In this document: piece after piece, positions 50,799 to 59,612 of the stretch
How the letters are laid out: every line of letters begins with the position of its first letter
How positions within the stretch are numbered: position 1 is the stretch's first letter
Origin: Rhizobium subbaraonis
Lineage (GTDB): Bacteria; Pseudomonadota; Alphaproteobacteria; Rhizobiales; Rhizobiaceae
DNA: 64,000 bases
Reading direction: 5' to 3'
Assembly: GCF_900220975.1 (NCBI RefSeq)
Contig: NZ_OBQD01000001.1
Span: 372,001 to 436,000 of the forward strand
Made by a program: the position numbers and the translations under genes
The notes under the pieces: model-generated
Databases searched by the model: none
Told to the model about the DNA's origin: nothing
Seen by the model: only the letters and a program-made list of their open reading frames with translations

Positions 50799-51726
50799 CC
50801 GCGGGCGCAATGCCGGCGCCCGCAAGCGGCAGGCTCCATCAACGGGTATACTCCAGCGCTCCATGGTCGCGCTCGGAGCGTTCGCCGCACGCCATCCGTC
50901 CGTGATCGGCGGCGGTGCCGCCTTTGCCGTCGTCTTCTCGTTCGTCGCGGCAAATGCGCTGTGGTACCAGCCGGGCGGCCATCCCTCGCCGATCATGAAG
51001 ACCCGCACCGCGCAGAACACGCTCGGCTTTTCCGCACTCCGCAAGCCGCCCTCCGACGTCACCACCTTCGTCATCGAGCGCGAAGGGGAGGCGGGCGACG
51101 AGGCGCCGGCCCGCGAAGCCGGACAAGTCTCCGGCCTGGTGCTTGACATCCAGACCGCACTTGCGCGCCAGGGCCTCTATGCCGCAGACCCTGACGGCAT
51201 CATGCAGAAGGAGACGGCCGATGCGATCCGTCGCTTCCAGCAGGCGCGCGGTCTGTCGGTGACAGGCGAGCCGAGCGAGGACCTGCTGGTCGAGCTCGGC
51301 GGCGCAGCCGCGCCGCGCGAGGTTGCGGTGCTGCCGACGGAGCGCCCGGTCGAGACGGCGGCGGAAAAGGATACGGGTACGGCGATAGACCCGATCGCCG
51401 CGGCGATCCGCGCCGCCGAAGCCGAGCTGCCGGCAAGCCCGGCACCCAGACCCGCCGCAGCGGGGCAGTCGGCCCAGTCAAGCGCTTCCCAGTCAGGCTC
51501 ACGCCAGTCAGGCTCACCCCAGTCAAGCGCCCAGTCAAGCGCTCTGGTGATGAAGATCCAGAAGGGGCTCAGCAACATCGCCTATGCCGATATCGCCGTC
51601 GACGGTGTCGCGGGTGCGAAGACCCGTGAGGCGATCCGCGCCTTCGAGAAGCACTACCGTCTGCCCGCCACCGGCGAGCCGAACGAGCTGGTGCTGAGCA
51701 AGCTCAAGGAAATCGGCGCGCTCTGA
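50755..51726 (+). CDS. Peptidoglycan-binding protein with two PG_binding_1 domains
   Basis: 323 residues: a basic cytoplasmic start (residues 1-45), one membrane helix (PSVIGGGAAFAVVFSFVAANALW), then two PG_binding_1 domains: VLDIQTALARQGLYAADPDG...TADAIRRFQQARGL at about residues 130-180 and VMKIQKGLSNIAYADIAVDG...TREAIRAFEKHY at about 265-310. A Ser/Gln/Gly-rich linker with DNA repeats joins them. It probably binds the cell wall in the periplasm. The gene begins inside the kinase gene (44-base overlap), so the two are coupled. Confidence 0.87.
   Translation: MKAGAMTARARKQPDRGRNAGARKRQAPSTGILQRSMVALGAFAARHPSVIGGGAAFAVVFSFVAANALWYQPGGHPSPIMKTRTAQNTLGFSALRKPPSDVTTFVIEREGEAGDEAPAREAGQVSGLVLDIQTALARQGLYAADPDGIMQKETADAIRRFQQARGLSVTGEPSEDLLVELGGAAAPREVAVLPTERPVETAAEKDTGTAIDPIAAAIRAAEAELPASPAPRPAAAGQSAQSSASQSGSRQSGSPQSSAQSSALVMKIQKGLSNIAYADIAVDGVAGAKTREAIRAFEKHYRLPATGEPNELVLSKLKEIGAL
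51468..51545 (+). repeat. Short tandem repeats in the linker of the PG-binding gene
   Basis: CCCAGTCAAGCGC and CAGTCAGGCTCA units repeat five or six times in mixed order, all in frame, encoding AQSSASQSGSRQSGS-type sequence. It probably grew by slippage and may differ in length between strains. Confidence 0.8.
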
Positions 51727-51944
51727 GGATCCCGGCAAGAGCGCAAAACGGTTGCTTCCAGTGATGGCTGAAAGCATCGAAAGCGCGTGGTTCCTGTCCG
51801 GTCACAGCCTCGTCCCCTCCGTTCCTTGTTGACTGGCATCGTCGCAGGTCGCACCGCCAGCCTTTATGCCCTCCTGCGGTCGAATATTTCGAGCCGCCGG
51901 CCGTTCTTAAGGTTTGGGTTCAATTCGATACGGGAAGAAATTTG

Positions 51945-52829
51945 ATGGCCAAAGTTACCTGGTTTGCGTCTCTCGGCGATTACGGGACGTTCGACGAAAA
52001 ATGGTTCGGCGAGATGCGGGCGTACAGCCACAGCTCGACCAAGGTGACGATGGTGGCGCCCAACGGGGTGAAGTTCAGCGTGACCGGCAAGGGATTGAAG
52101 GTGGACGCCGACGGCGAGCCAACCGGCGGCACGATCAAGTCCATCGTCTTCTACAGCCGCGACGGCGCGAAGCTGAACGAGTTCACCGGGCTTTCGGTAT
52201 CCGCGGCTACGCTGCAGAAGACCATCAACGCCTATGGCTGGGAAGGCATGCGCATGGTCGTCCTGAAGGACGACGACACCCTGATCGGCTCCTCCATTTC
52301 CGACCAGCTCTACGGCTATGACGGCAACGACGTCTTCAAGGCCGGCAAAGGCGACGATCGCATCTTCGCCTCTAACGGCAACGACACGCTCAACGGCGAT
52401 GCCGGCGACGACTGGCTGATTGCCGGCAACGGCAAGGACAAGCTTTATGGCGGCAGCGGCAACGACGTCGTCAACGGTGGACTTGGCCGCGATGTGCTGA
52501 GCGGCGGCACCGGCGCGGACCTCTTCCTCTTCGTCGTTCCCGAGGAAAGCCCGCTATCCTCGTCGGGCCGCGATATCATCCTCGATTTCAGCCGCTCCCA
52601 GCACGACAAGATCCAGCTCGACGTGATGGATGCCGACACCAAGAAGGCCGGCGACCAGGATTTCGCCTTCATCGGCACCAAGGCGTTCACGGCCGCAGGC
52701 CAGATCCGCTACGAGAAGAAGGGCGGCGATACCTTCGTCTACGGCAACGTGGATGCCGACAAGGCCGCCGAATTCGCCATCGTCATCGACGCGTCGATCG
52801 ACCTGAAGGCATCCGATTTCATACTTTGA
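51945..52829 (+). CDS. RTX-type calcium-binding protein
   Basis: A 294-residue acidic protein. Residues about 110-200 hold five or six GGxGxDxux-like nonapeptides (GYDGNDVFK, GKGDDRIF, GNGKDKLYGG, GSGNDVVNGG, GGTGADLFLF), which bind Ca2+ in a beta roll. The C-terminal 80 residues (DIILDFSRSQHDKIQLDVMD) are the usual RTX end used for type I secretion. It has no signal peptide. No HlyB/HlyD exporter genes are near. The N-terminal 100 residues (WFASLGDYGTFDEKWF) match no catalytic domain. It may be a secreted surface or biofilm protein. Confidence 0.88.
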   Translation: MAKVTWFASLGDYGTFDEKWFGEMRAYSHSSTKVTMVAPNGVKFSVTGKGLKVDADGEPTGGTIKSIVFYSRDGAKLNEFTGLSVSAATLQKTINAYGWEGMRMVVLKDDDTLIGSSISDQLYGYDGNDVFKAGKGDDRIFASNGNDTLNGDAGDDWLIAGNGKDKLYGGSGNDVVNGGLGRDVLSGGTGADLFLFVVPEESPLSSSGRDIILDFSRSQHDKIQLDVMDADTKKAGDQDFAFIGTKAFTAAGQIRYEKKGGDTFVYGNVDADKAAEFAIVIDASIDLKASDFIL

Positions 52830-52902
52830 GGGCAAAGCGCGGCGGGAATCGCTGCATCTGAAAACGCGGGCGGCGAAAGCCATCGCAGGGAAAGGCGCTC
52901 TG

Positions 52903-53050
52903 AACCCTCCCCGCAGGGGGGAGGGCTCAACCCGGCTTCCCTGCCGAGAATTTCGCTCGCCGCTCTCCATCGGGGGCTTCGCTCGGGCAGGGCGGTGACG
53001 GTTGTCTTCTCCCCGTCCTGGGGAAAATGGCCGGCAGGCCGGGAGGCGAC
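52903..53050. repeat. Degenerate copies of repeat family 2
   Basis: CCCTCCCCGCAGGGGGGAGGG hairpin at 52905-52925 and, further on, GTCTTCTCCCCGTCCTGGGG with GGCCGGCAGGCCGG (53003-53042). These resemble parts of the complete copies at 24.6 and 63.5 kb. They fill most of the 303-base gap; no gene is visible there. Confidence 0.5.
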
Positions 53051-53132
53051 GTGCCAAAGCCGCCGCCGTCCCGCAAAGTCCGGGCACCGCGCCAGCCGTT
53101 GCCTCGGCGGGCGATGACCGGTATGAGGCTGG

Positions 53133-53516
53133 ATGCGCCTGAAATCAGAGATCTTCGCCTCAGCCCTGGTCCGCAACGTCTTTGCGCGCGGCGATTTCGC
53201 CGCGATCGAACGCAAGGGAGCGTCCGACGGCGGCGCGATCTTCATCCGCCAGTCGTTTCGCGACGGCACCGAGACGCTCTACGCGCCCGCACCGCAAAGC
53301 TTCTTTGATGACGACGACGGCTCCCGCCGGCTGTTCGAGCGGCGCCTGCACAACAGCGCCCGCGAGGACGTCACAGCGGCGCTGGAGCGCGAGCTGCGGT
53401 TCGACCCCGACCTCTGGATCGTCGCGCTGGAGGCCGATGACATCGGCGATCTGATCGATCTGGCCGAGACGGACGAAAAGAAAATCGACCCCAAGGATTC
53501 TTTGTTCCGCCGGTAA
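53133..53516 (+). CDS. DUF1491 family protein
   Basis: 127 residues, soluble. The pattern MRLKSEIFASALVRNVFARG, KGASDGGAIFIRQSFRDGTETLY and RELRFDPDLWIVALEADD is that of DUF1491, a small alphaproteobacterial family of unknown function. It has no signal peptide. It starts after the repeat region; the following small membrane protein gene begins 46 bases downstream. Confidence 0.85.
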   Translation: MRLKSEIFASALVRNVFARGDFAAIERKGASDGGAIFIRQSFRDGTETLYAPAPQSFFDDDDGSRRLFERRLHNSAREDVTAALERELRFDPDLWIVALEADDIGDLIDLAETDEKKIDPKDSLFRR

Positions 53517-53562
53517 CCGGCTGGTAGGCAGAACCGTGCCACAACGGCGCTCAGAAGCGGGC

Positions 53563-53712
53563 ATGTCCTTAGTCCCGCTCGCCGGAGCCGCCACCATGTT
53601 CGTCGTTCTGCCCGCGCTCGCCGTTCTCATCGCCGCGATGTTCGTCGCCACCATGTATGCCGCCGTCGCGGCCGACCTGCGCGACGCCAGGACGGAACGC
53701 CGCATCTTCTGA
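53563..53712 (+). CDS. Small single-helix membrane protein, 49 residues
   Basis: The frame encodes SLVPLAGAATMFVVLPALA, then VLIAAMFVATMYAAVAADL and the basic tail DLRDARTERRIF. One long hydrophobic helix with a positively charged end is the usual layout of a bacterial small membrane protein. GAAGCGGG lies before the ATG; a start at 53596 is an alternative. The high Ala/Val content could also arise by chance in GC-rich DNA, so the call is uncertain. Confidence 0.45.
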   Translation: MSLVPLAGAATMFVVLPALAVLIAAMFVATMYAAVAADLRDARTERRIF

Positions 53713-53810
53713 CCGGCCATCAGCGTCGACATCCAACCGCCTGCCGGTCTTCGTCGTCCGCGTCCGCGCGTCACCGCGCCGTCAGGGCTGATGTGCGCCG
53801 CTGCCGGTCG

Positions 53811-54782
53811 TCAGGCGCGTCGCGCGGCGTTGTCTTTGCGCCAGTCGCCGGTGTCGGAGTTTGCCGCCGTGCGCGGCTGCGGTGAATGCGTGTAGGCGTC
53901 CGCCCGTCGCCAGCTCTCGACCCGCTCGATGCAGGCTGGGCGGTCGAGGCCGGACAGCAGGAGATCGGCGCGCCGCACACTGCCGCTGGCCTGCGCGAGA
54001 TGGGGATAGAGGCGCAGCAGCACATAGGAACTGTCGGCACGGGGTGCGTCGAGCGCCACGAAAGCGGTCGCCAGCTGCCGTCCGGAGACGTCGAGCAGGA
54101 TGCGTTCGCTGAGCCATTGGCTGGCGTCGAGCGCGTCGGCCAGCACGACGCCCAGCATGCCGGTCTCGCCGGCGCGGGCGAACCGGACGATCAGCGCCAG
54201 ATGCGCGTCCTCGACGGGTGCAAGCGGCTTGATGCCTGTGTCCTGCGGCATCTGCGCGCGCGCCAGTGCCTTGATCTCTTCGCGCAGCTCTTCCTCGCGC
54301 GCCTGCCGGTTCGCTTCGGTTGCTGTCGCCGTGTCTGCGGGAGCGTTCTGGGTGCTTCGGCTGCGCTGGGCCTGGTGCAGCCCCACGAGGGCCTCGATCA
54401 GTTGCGGCGAGAGGTCGTCGCGCCGCTCGATCGCGCGGGCATGGTCGGGCGAGGCCTCACGCAGCATCTCCAGAAGCACGCGCTGGCTCAGCGCCTGCGA
54501 CCGGGTCAGGAAGATCGCTGCGATTGCGATCGGCTCGCGCGCGATGAAGTGGGAAAGCTCTTCGGGCAGCACGGCGCATTGCGACAGGGCGGCGACCGCC
54601 TGCCGCCGTGCCTCGTCGCTGGAGGCGAGGTAGAGCGGGACGAAGAGTTCGTGAAACTGTTTCAGATCGGAACGGGAAGGGCGAGCGAGACTTTCGAAAC
54701 CGGATACGGTGGCCATGAGGACGATGTCCTTGAGCCGGCCTGCCTGCGGCTTTTCGAGTTCGCGAAAACTGTCCCCCACCAC
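53811..54782 (-). CDS. DUF2336 domain protein
   Basis: 323 residues counted from tandem GTG codons at 54782/54779, which give the family-like start GDSFRELEKPQAGRLKDIVLMATVSGF; the frame is open further but that part is shadow. The body is all helical: RSDLKQFHELFVPLYLAS, EARRQAVAALSQC, FIAREPIAIAAIFLTRS, the repeat-like helices of DUF2336, a rhizobial family of unknown role. It has no membrane helices. An ATG at 54714 would give a shorter form. Confidence 0.8.
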   Translation of the reverse strand: MVGDSFRELEKPQAGRLKDIVLMATVSGFESLARPSRSDLKQFHELFVPLYLASSDEARRQAVAALSQCAVLPEELSHFIAREPIAIAAIFLTRSQALSQRVLLEMLREASPDHARAIERRDDLSPQLIEALVGLHQAQRSRSTQNAPADTATATEANRQAREEELREEIKALARAQMPQDTGIKPLAPVEDAHLALIVRFARAGETGMLGVVLADALDASQWLSERILLDVSGRQLATAFVALDAPRADSSYVLLRLYPHLAQASGSVRRADLLLSGLDRPACIERVESWRRADAYTHSPQPRTAANSDTGDWRKDNAARRA

Positions 54783-55293
54783 GCACCACTCTTTACGCAA
54801 ATGCAGCCGTTCCCGGTGCCTGCCGGGCCGGGCCGCCTGTGGGTCCGGATAGGCAGGACTGCCGCGGGTGGGCGGCCCTTGAGAGAACCGCAGCCGCTTG
54901 AACCGATTGATGGACAACAATTAGACGAAAAGAATTAGCAAGATGTTAACCGTAATGGCATTACGCTTCAGGCATAGGGATGGGCAGCTGCGCGCATGCA
55001 AGCCATGCTACCATCCAGGCGGTTTCACGGGACTGTGTCGCGACAGGTTTCCGCGATAGCTGTACAAGGCAAGGTGCGATGCATCGGATACGCTTTGACT
55101 GGTAGGGGCGAGATTCTTTCCCGCATCGGGAAACATTCATCGACCCTCGATCATTCAGGGTTCGATTGCGGCATTTGTGTTCTGCGTTTTCATTGCTGCA
55201 ATCGGGACGGATTCGGTGGCACTGGCCCGATAGGCGGGCAGGATGAAATTTGTGCGTTACTTCATCCGTCTAGATTCTTGTTAGGAGGCGAGA
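54783..55293. promoter_or_regulatory. 511-base gap with several palindromes
   Basis: No gene was recognised. It holds CGTAATGGCATTACG (54951-54965, perfect palindrome) next to GTTAACC, and GGATGAA/TTCATCC arms (55241-55267) just before the small gene at 55294. The sequence around 54915-54955 is AT-rich and could be the promoter of the divergent DUF2336 gene. Confidence 0.35.
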
Positions 55294-55482
55294 ATGGCAG
55301 ACGTGGTTCGATTGCAGGAAAGATTGTCGCGCATGCCGCGACGCGAAAGGCTCTGGCACGAGGTGCCCGCGGCGGTTCTGCTCTTCACGGGCGTGCGCTA
55401 CGAAAAGCTTACCCCGGCGATGGCGGCCAAAACCCGTGCCGGGCGCCGCAACAGCGAAACCGGCAAGGACGCGCGCCGATAG
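55294..55482 (+). CDS. Small conserved-looking protein, 62 residues
   Basis: A basic protein starting ADVVRLQERLSRMPRRERLW, then HEVPAAVLLFTGVRYEKL and an Ala/Lys-rich end. A perfect AGGAGGCGAGA ribosome site precedes the ATG, and the frame has good codon use. It has no signal peptide or membrane helix. I recall similar short sequences from other rhizobia but no function. It is likely monocistronic with its own promoter in the gap before it. Confidence 0.6.
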   Translation: MADVVRLQERLSRMPRRERLWHEVPAAVLLFTGVRYEKLTPAMAAKTRAGRRNSETGKDARR

Positions 55483-55693
55483 GCGAAGCGGCCGGACGAT
55501 GCGCCACCATGAGCGCGCCTGCGTCCCGCGGGCGAGGCACGGCGCTGAAGGATGCCGCCGCGAGGGCGCGGTTTCACGGAGGTCGCGAGTGGCGATCTGT
55601 TTCCCGGCTGTGTTCAGCAGGAATCGCCGGCATGCAGCGCCGGCAGACCTTTCCATTTGATCTCGCAGAAGAAAGTCGGAGTCCGGTCCGCTC

Positions 55694-56254
55694 TCATTCG
55701 AGCGTGCCCTGGTCGATCGCCTCGCAAGCGGCGTTGGCGAGAAAGGCGCGCGCGGCCTCGTCCATCGTTGCGGTCGGCACGAAGGTGCGCAGCACCACAT
55801 AGCCGTCCTCGTCCGGCATTTCCACGAGTATCGACTGGGAGAGCGCCTGCGGCAGCGCCTTGCGGATGGCGTTCAGCTGGACCGCTGTTGCCACCACCAC
55901 GTCGAGCGCGCCTGCCACGGCGGTGCGGTCGTTCATGCTGAAGACCTCGTTGGCGGCGCTGTCGAAAAGTCCGACCGACCAGAACGGCACGCCCGGCGGC
56001 GCATAGAGGCGCACCGGGTTTTCAGCCACCGAAAGCGCGCACACCGCCAGCCGCATCTCGGGATCGTCGTTGATCAGGCCGCCGCCGGCGACCGTCTCGT
56101 TCGGCAGAGGGTAGAAGCGCAGCGGTTCGCCGAGATCGGAGATGCGCGTATAGGCGTCGTTGCCGGTGAAATAGGGCACCGCGAGGATGATCAGGATGTG
56201 AAGGGCAGCAGCCCCCAGGAGCCCGATCAGCGTGGCAAAGAGGATGCTACGCAT
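55694..56254 (-). CDS. DUF1254-type protein
   Basis: 186 residues with an N-terminal membrane helix (ILFATLIGLLGAAALHILIILAV). The rest, NDAYTRISDLGEPLRFYPLPNE, PEMRLAVCALSVAENPVRLYAPPGVPFWSVGLFDSAAN, is like the DUF1254 half of the DUF1254/DUF1214 pair. Its ATG lies within the end of the DUF1214 gene (eight-base overlap), so the two are cotranslated. It is probably an envelope protein. The role is unknown. Confidence 0.75.
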   Translation of the reverse strand: MRSILFATLIGLLGAAALHILIILAVPYFTGNDAYTRISDLGEPLRFYPLPNETVAGGGLINDDPEMRLAVCALSVAENPVRLYAPPGVPFWSVGLFDSAANEVFSMNDRTAVAGALDVVVATAVQLNAIRKALPQALSQSILVEMPDEDGYVVLRTFVPTATMDEAARAFLANAACEAIDQGTLE

Positions 56255-56834
56255 TGGCGCATCCCGTGCGGTTGATCGCCGGCATCGACAGGTCGATCAC
56301 GCCGGAACTGCCTGCTGTCGGCGTGTCGAGCAGCGTCAGCACCAGCCGGAACGGTTGGCCGGGCGGCACCGCCAGCCAGTTGCCGGGCTGCGCGTCGGCG
56401 GCGACGTGCACGGCAATGCTGTTGTCGGGACGCCGCAGTACCGTCCAGGAGTTCAGCCCGCCGGTGATGTCGCGGGCAACGGGCACCGGCCGGCCGTCGG
56501 GGGTGGTCGCGTGCAGCGTCCAGAACCGCGCCTGCGGCGTCAGCCCGACGATGTCGTAGGAGCAGCCGCCGGAAAGCGGCTGGCCGGCGCTGTCGTTGGC
56601 GGCGCGGAAGACGAGGCCTTCGGCGCTCCCGAACAAAAGCGCCCCGTCGCGCGCACGGTGCGCCTTGGCGTATGGGTCGGCGCGGCTCGTCTGCGCGGTG
56701 GGGAAGGCGTTCCACGGCCCGAGCGCGATCGACCCGAAGCCGATCGTCGCCTTCAGCGCCCATACGGCGGAAAAGGTTCCAAGCCCGAAGGTGATGGCCA
56801 GTGCCAGGGCGACGAGGAGGGGGATACGGAACAA
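56247..56834 (-). CDS. DUF1214-type protein
   Basis: 195 residues: an N-terminal membrane helix (PLLVALALAITFGLGTFSAVWAL) and a beta-rich domain with DPYAKAHRARDGALLFGSAEGL, CSYDIVGLTPQARFWTLHATTPDG and GNWLAVPPGQPFRLVLTLLDTP, the DUF1214 pattern. In longer proteins DUF1254 and DUF1214 occur in one chain; here they are split into two overlapping genes in the order DUF1214-DUF1254. The 364-base gap upstream contains repeat family 2. Confidence 0.8.
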   Translation of the reverse strand: MFRIPLLVALALAITFGLGTFSAVWALKATIGFGSIALGPWNAFPTAQTSRADPYAKAHRARDGALLFGSAEGLVFRAANDSAGQPLSGGCSYDIVGLTPQARFWTLHATTPDGRPVPVARDITGGLNSWTVLRRPDNSIAVHVAADAQPGNWLAVPPGQPFRLVLTLLDTPTAGSSGVIDLSMPAINRTGCANA

Positions 56835-56998
56835 TGCGGCCTACCGGTTGGATGCGCGACGAAAGATCGACGCCGCCGCGAAAAGCGCTCCCGGTGATGG
56901 CATCTGCGCGGAACATTGCATGATTCCGTTACGGAAATCGATGCCAAACGCACCACACGGCACCGCCGCCCGCAGTCCTTTCAATAGTCCATCGGACA

Positions 56999-57053
56999 GA
57001 GCCCCTCATCCGCCCCGCCAGGCACCGTCTCCCCGCTGGCGGCGAGAAGGACG
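56999..57053. repeat. Part copy of repeat family 2
   Basis: GAGCCCCTCATCCGCCCCGC, CAGGCACCGTCTCCCCGCTGG and CGGCGAGAAGG match the left half of the complete copy at 24.6 kb. It is in the 364-base gap between the penicillin-binding protein and DUF1214 genes; no gene is seen in the rest. Confidence 0.65.
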
Positions 57054-57198
57054 CGCGACCGTGGCGTTTCCTTCCTTGCCGTACCGGACGGCGTGACCTG
57101 CCGCGCCGCGGGCAGGCCCATCGCACCTGCGGGTGTAGATTGTTGTGCCGCAATGGAGCGACGGCGTGGCGGCACGTCGGCACATGCCGGCCTGGCCC

Positions 57199-59373
57199 TC
57201 AAAGGGCTGCGACGCGTCCGTCGGCGGAGAGCGGCTTGGCGTTTTCCAGGTCCTTGGCGATCTGGCGCAAAAGGCGCGTCACGCCGACCGAGAGCGAGCG
57301 CGGGCGCACCAGCGCCGGCAGCGCGTCTCCCGGCTGCTCGGAGGGCGGGGCGGCGGCGGTCTTGGCCGCTGCCGGTCCGGGCAGGGGGTTCTCGATGCCG
57401 GGGATGGGGCGCAGCTCGATGCCCTGGTGGGCGTAGTCCATCAGCCGCTTGAAGCTCATCGCCGGCAGCGAGCCGCCGGTCATGTTGTTGGTGGAGGTGT
57501 AGTCGTCGTTGCCGAACCAGACGGCGGTCGTGTAGTTGCCGGTGAAGCCGACGAACCAGGCGTCGCGATAGGCCTGGGTGGTGCCGGTCTTGCCGCCGGT
57601 GACGATGCCGCCGTCAAGCGCCGCCTTGCGCGCGGTGCCGTTGACGGGGATGTTGACCAGCATCCTGTTCATGTTGGCGTTGGCCGTTTCCGACAGCACG
57701 CGGCGCGCCGGTGGCTCGTCGCGACCGAAATCGTAGAGAATGTCGCCGTCATAGTTCAGGATCTGGGTGACGCCATGCCGGTGCGACTGCAGCCCGCCGG
57801 CGGGAAACACCCCATAGGCGGTCGCCTGGTCGAGCACGGTCACCTCCGAGGTGCCGAGCGGCATGGTCTTGTCGGTGCGGATCGGCGTCTCAACGCCCAT
57901 GTCCTTGGCCGTCTGGGCGATCACCTCGGTGCCGAGCAGGTCCTTGGCCAGGCGCACCGGTATCGTGTTGATCGACTTGGCGATCGCCGTCATGTATGTG
58001 ACGCGGCCGGCATAGCTGCGGCCGTAGTTCTGTGGCGACCAGCCGCGCCAGGTGATCGGCGCGTCGACGATGGTATCCTCCGGCGTCTTGCCCTTCTCCA
58101 TCGCCGCCGCGTAGGTGTAGACTTTGAAGGACGAGCCCGGCTGGCGCAGCGCCTTGGTGGCGCGGTTGAACTGGCTTTCGCCGTAGTCGCGCCCGCCGAC
58201 CATGGCGCGCACCGCGCCGCCGTTTTCGATCATCACAAGCGCGCCCTGCTTGACGCGGAAGCTCTCGCCGTACTGGCGCAGGCTCGTCTCCACCGATTCC
58301 TCCGCCGCCGCCTGCAGCCCCATGTCGATCGTCGTGCGCACGATCAGCGAGTGCTGGGCGAAGGGGCGGGCGATCCGCTGCACCTCGTCGAAGGCCCAGT
58401 CGAGGAAGAAATCGGGCGCTGTGCGCTCCTGCCGGTCGATGACGCTCGCCGGATTGCGCCGGGCCGCGATCACCTGTCCCTCCGACATCAGCCCGCCCTG
58501 CACGAGGTTGGTCAGGACCTCGTTGGCGCGGGCGCGGGCGGCCGGCAGGTTGACGTGCGGCGCATAGCGGGCCGGCGCCTTGAACAGGCCGGCCAGCATG
58601 GCGGATTCGGCGAGGTCGACATCGGTGATGTCCTTGCCGAAGTAGAACTGCGAGGCCGCCGCCACCCCGAAGGTGCCGCCGCCCATGTACGCGCGGTCGA
58701 GATAGAGCCTGAGGATCTCCTTCTTCGACAGGTTCGCCTCCAGCCACAGCGACAGGAAAGCTTCCTTGATCTTGCGCTCGATCGTGCGCTCGTTGTTGAG
58801 GAACAGGTTCTTGGCGAGCTGCTGCGTCAGCGTCGAGCCGCCCTGCACGACGCCGCCGGCGCGCGCGTTCTCCGTCATGGCGCGGGCAAGCCCCAGGAAG
58901 TCGATGCCGAAATGGTCGAAGAAGCGCCGGTCCTCGGTCGCCAGCACCGACTTGATCAGATGGTCCGGCAACTCGTCGATCGGCACGGAATCTTCGTGGA
59001 TGATGCCTCGGTGGCCGATCTCGTTGCCGTAGCGGTCGAGGAACGTGACGGCGAAGTCGCTCTGGTTGCGCCAGTTGCCCTTGGTTTCCTCAAAGGCCGG
59101 CAGCGCCAGCGCGAGCAGCAGGACGAAGCCGGCCGTCCCGAGGTTCATGCCCTCGCCGGCGATCTCGAAGACGGCGCGCTTCCAGCCTTTGACGGTGAAG
59201 CGCCGGAAGAAGATCGTGATCTCCTCCCAGATCTCCGCCAGTCTGAAGCCGGCGTTCCAGATGGTCGAATCGATAAAGCTGTCAATGCGCAGCAGAATGT
59301 GGCGTTTGCGGCGACGCTGCTGTTGCGGCGGCTCGGGGGCGTCCAAGTGGTCTTCCAAGTGGTCGTCCTGCAC
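57199..59373 (-). CDS. Class A penicillin-binding protein (PBP1A family transglycosylase/transpeptidase)
   Basis: A 724-residue bifunctional cell-wall enzyme. A cytoplasmic start is followed by one helix (LGTAGFVLLLALALPAF). The glycosyltransferase 51 domain (residues about 130-310) has VLATEDRRFFDHFGID with the catalytic Glu, and GGSTLTQQLAKNLFL. The transpeptidase domain has SSFK (Ser414 to Lys417), SINT and GKTGTTQAYRDAWF. The C-terminal tail (residues 655-724) is Pro/Ala-rich. It polymerises and cross-links peptidoglycan. Confidence 0.95.
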   Translation of the reverse strand: MQDDHLEDHLDAPEPPQQQRRRKRHILLRIDSFIDSTIWNAGFRLAEIWEEITIFFRRFTVKGWKRAVFEIAGEGMNLGTAGFVLLLALALPAFEETKGNWRNQSDFAVTFLDRYGNEIGHRGIIHEDSVPIDELPDHLIKSVLATEDRRFFDHFGIDFLGLARAMTENARAGGVVQGGSTLTQQLAKNLFLNNERTIERKIKEAFLSLWLEANLSKKEILRLYLDRAYMGGGTFGVAAASQFYFGKDITDVDLAESAMLAGLFKAPARYAPHVNLPAARARANEVLTNLVQGGLMSEGQVIAARRNPASVIDRQERTAPDFFLDWAFDEVQRIARPFAQHSLIVRTTIDMGLQAAAEESVETSLRQYGESFRVKQGALVMIENGGAVRAMVGGRDYGESQFNRATKALRQPGSSFKVYTYAAAMEKGKTPEDTIVDAPITWRGWSPQNYGRSYAGRVTYMTAIAKSINTIPVRLAKDLLGTEVIAQTAKDMGVETPIRTDKTMPLGTSEVTVLDQATAYGVFPAGGLQSHRHGVTQILNYDGDILYDFGRDEPPARRVLSETANANMNRMLVNIPVNGTARKAALDGGIVTGGKTGTTQAYRDAWFVGFTGNYTTAVWFGNDDYTSTNNMTGGSLPAMSFKRLMDYAHQGIELRPIPGIENPLPGPAAAKTAAAPPSEQPGDALPALVRPRSLSVGVTRLLRQIAKDLENAKPLSADGRVAAL

Positions 59374-59612
59374 GGCTGTCCATCCTCATGCGCGCGAAAG
59401 GCCCCTCGCGCGATCTGTCCTTGACGATATCAGTCAATCGCCATGGATAAAACAGCATGGTTTCCGTTCCGTTGCCGTGGCTGCCACGTTCGGTGGGCAT
59501 GCGTGCAGGACGGCCACAGTCCGGCGGGCGTGGCCCTCCCGATGAAGCCGCCGCAACGCGTCCGGCCGCGCTTTTGCTTGACCTTTGGGCCGCCCGGGTC
59601 CACTGGACAGGG

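Noticed and set aside
51468-51545. Tandem repeats considered as a CRISPR array
   Set aside because: Units are 12-13 bases, without spacers, and lie in frame inside a coding gene; no cas genes are near.
57145-59424. A 759-codon plus-strand frame opposite the penicillin-binding protein
   Set aside because: Antisense shadow; no domain signal, and it covers a well-supported class A PBP.
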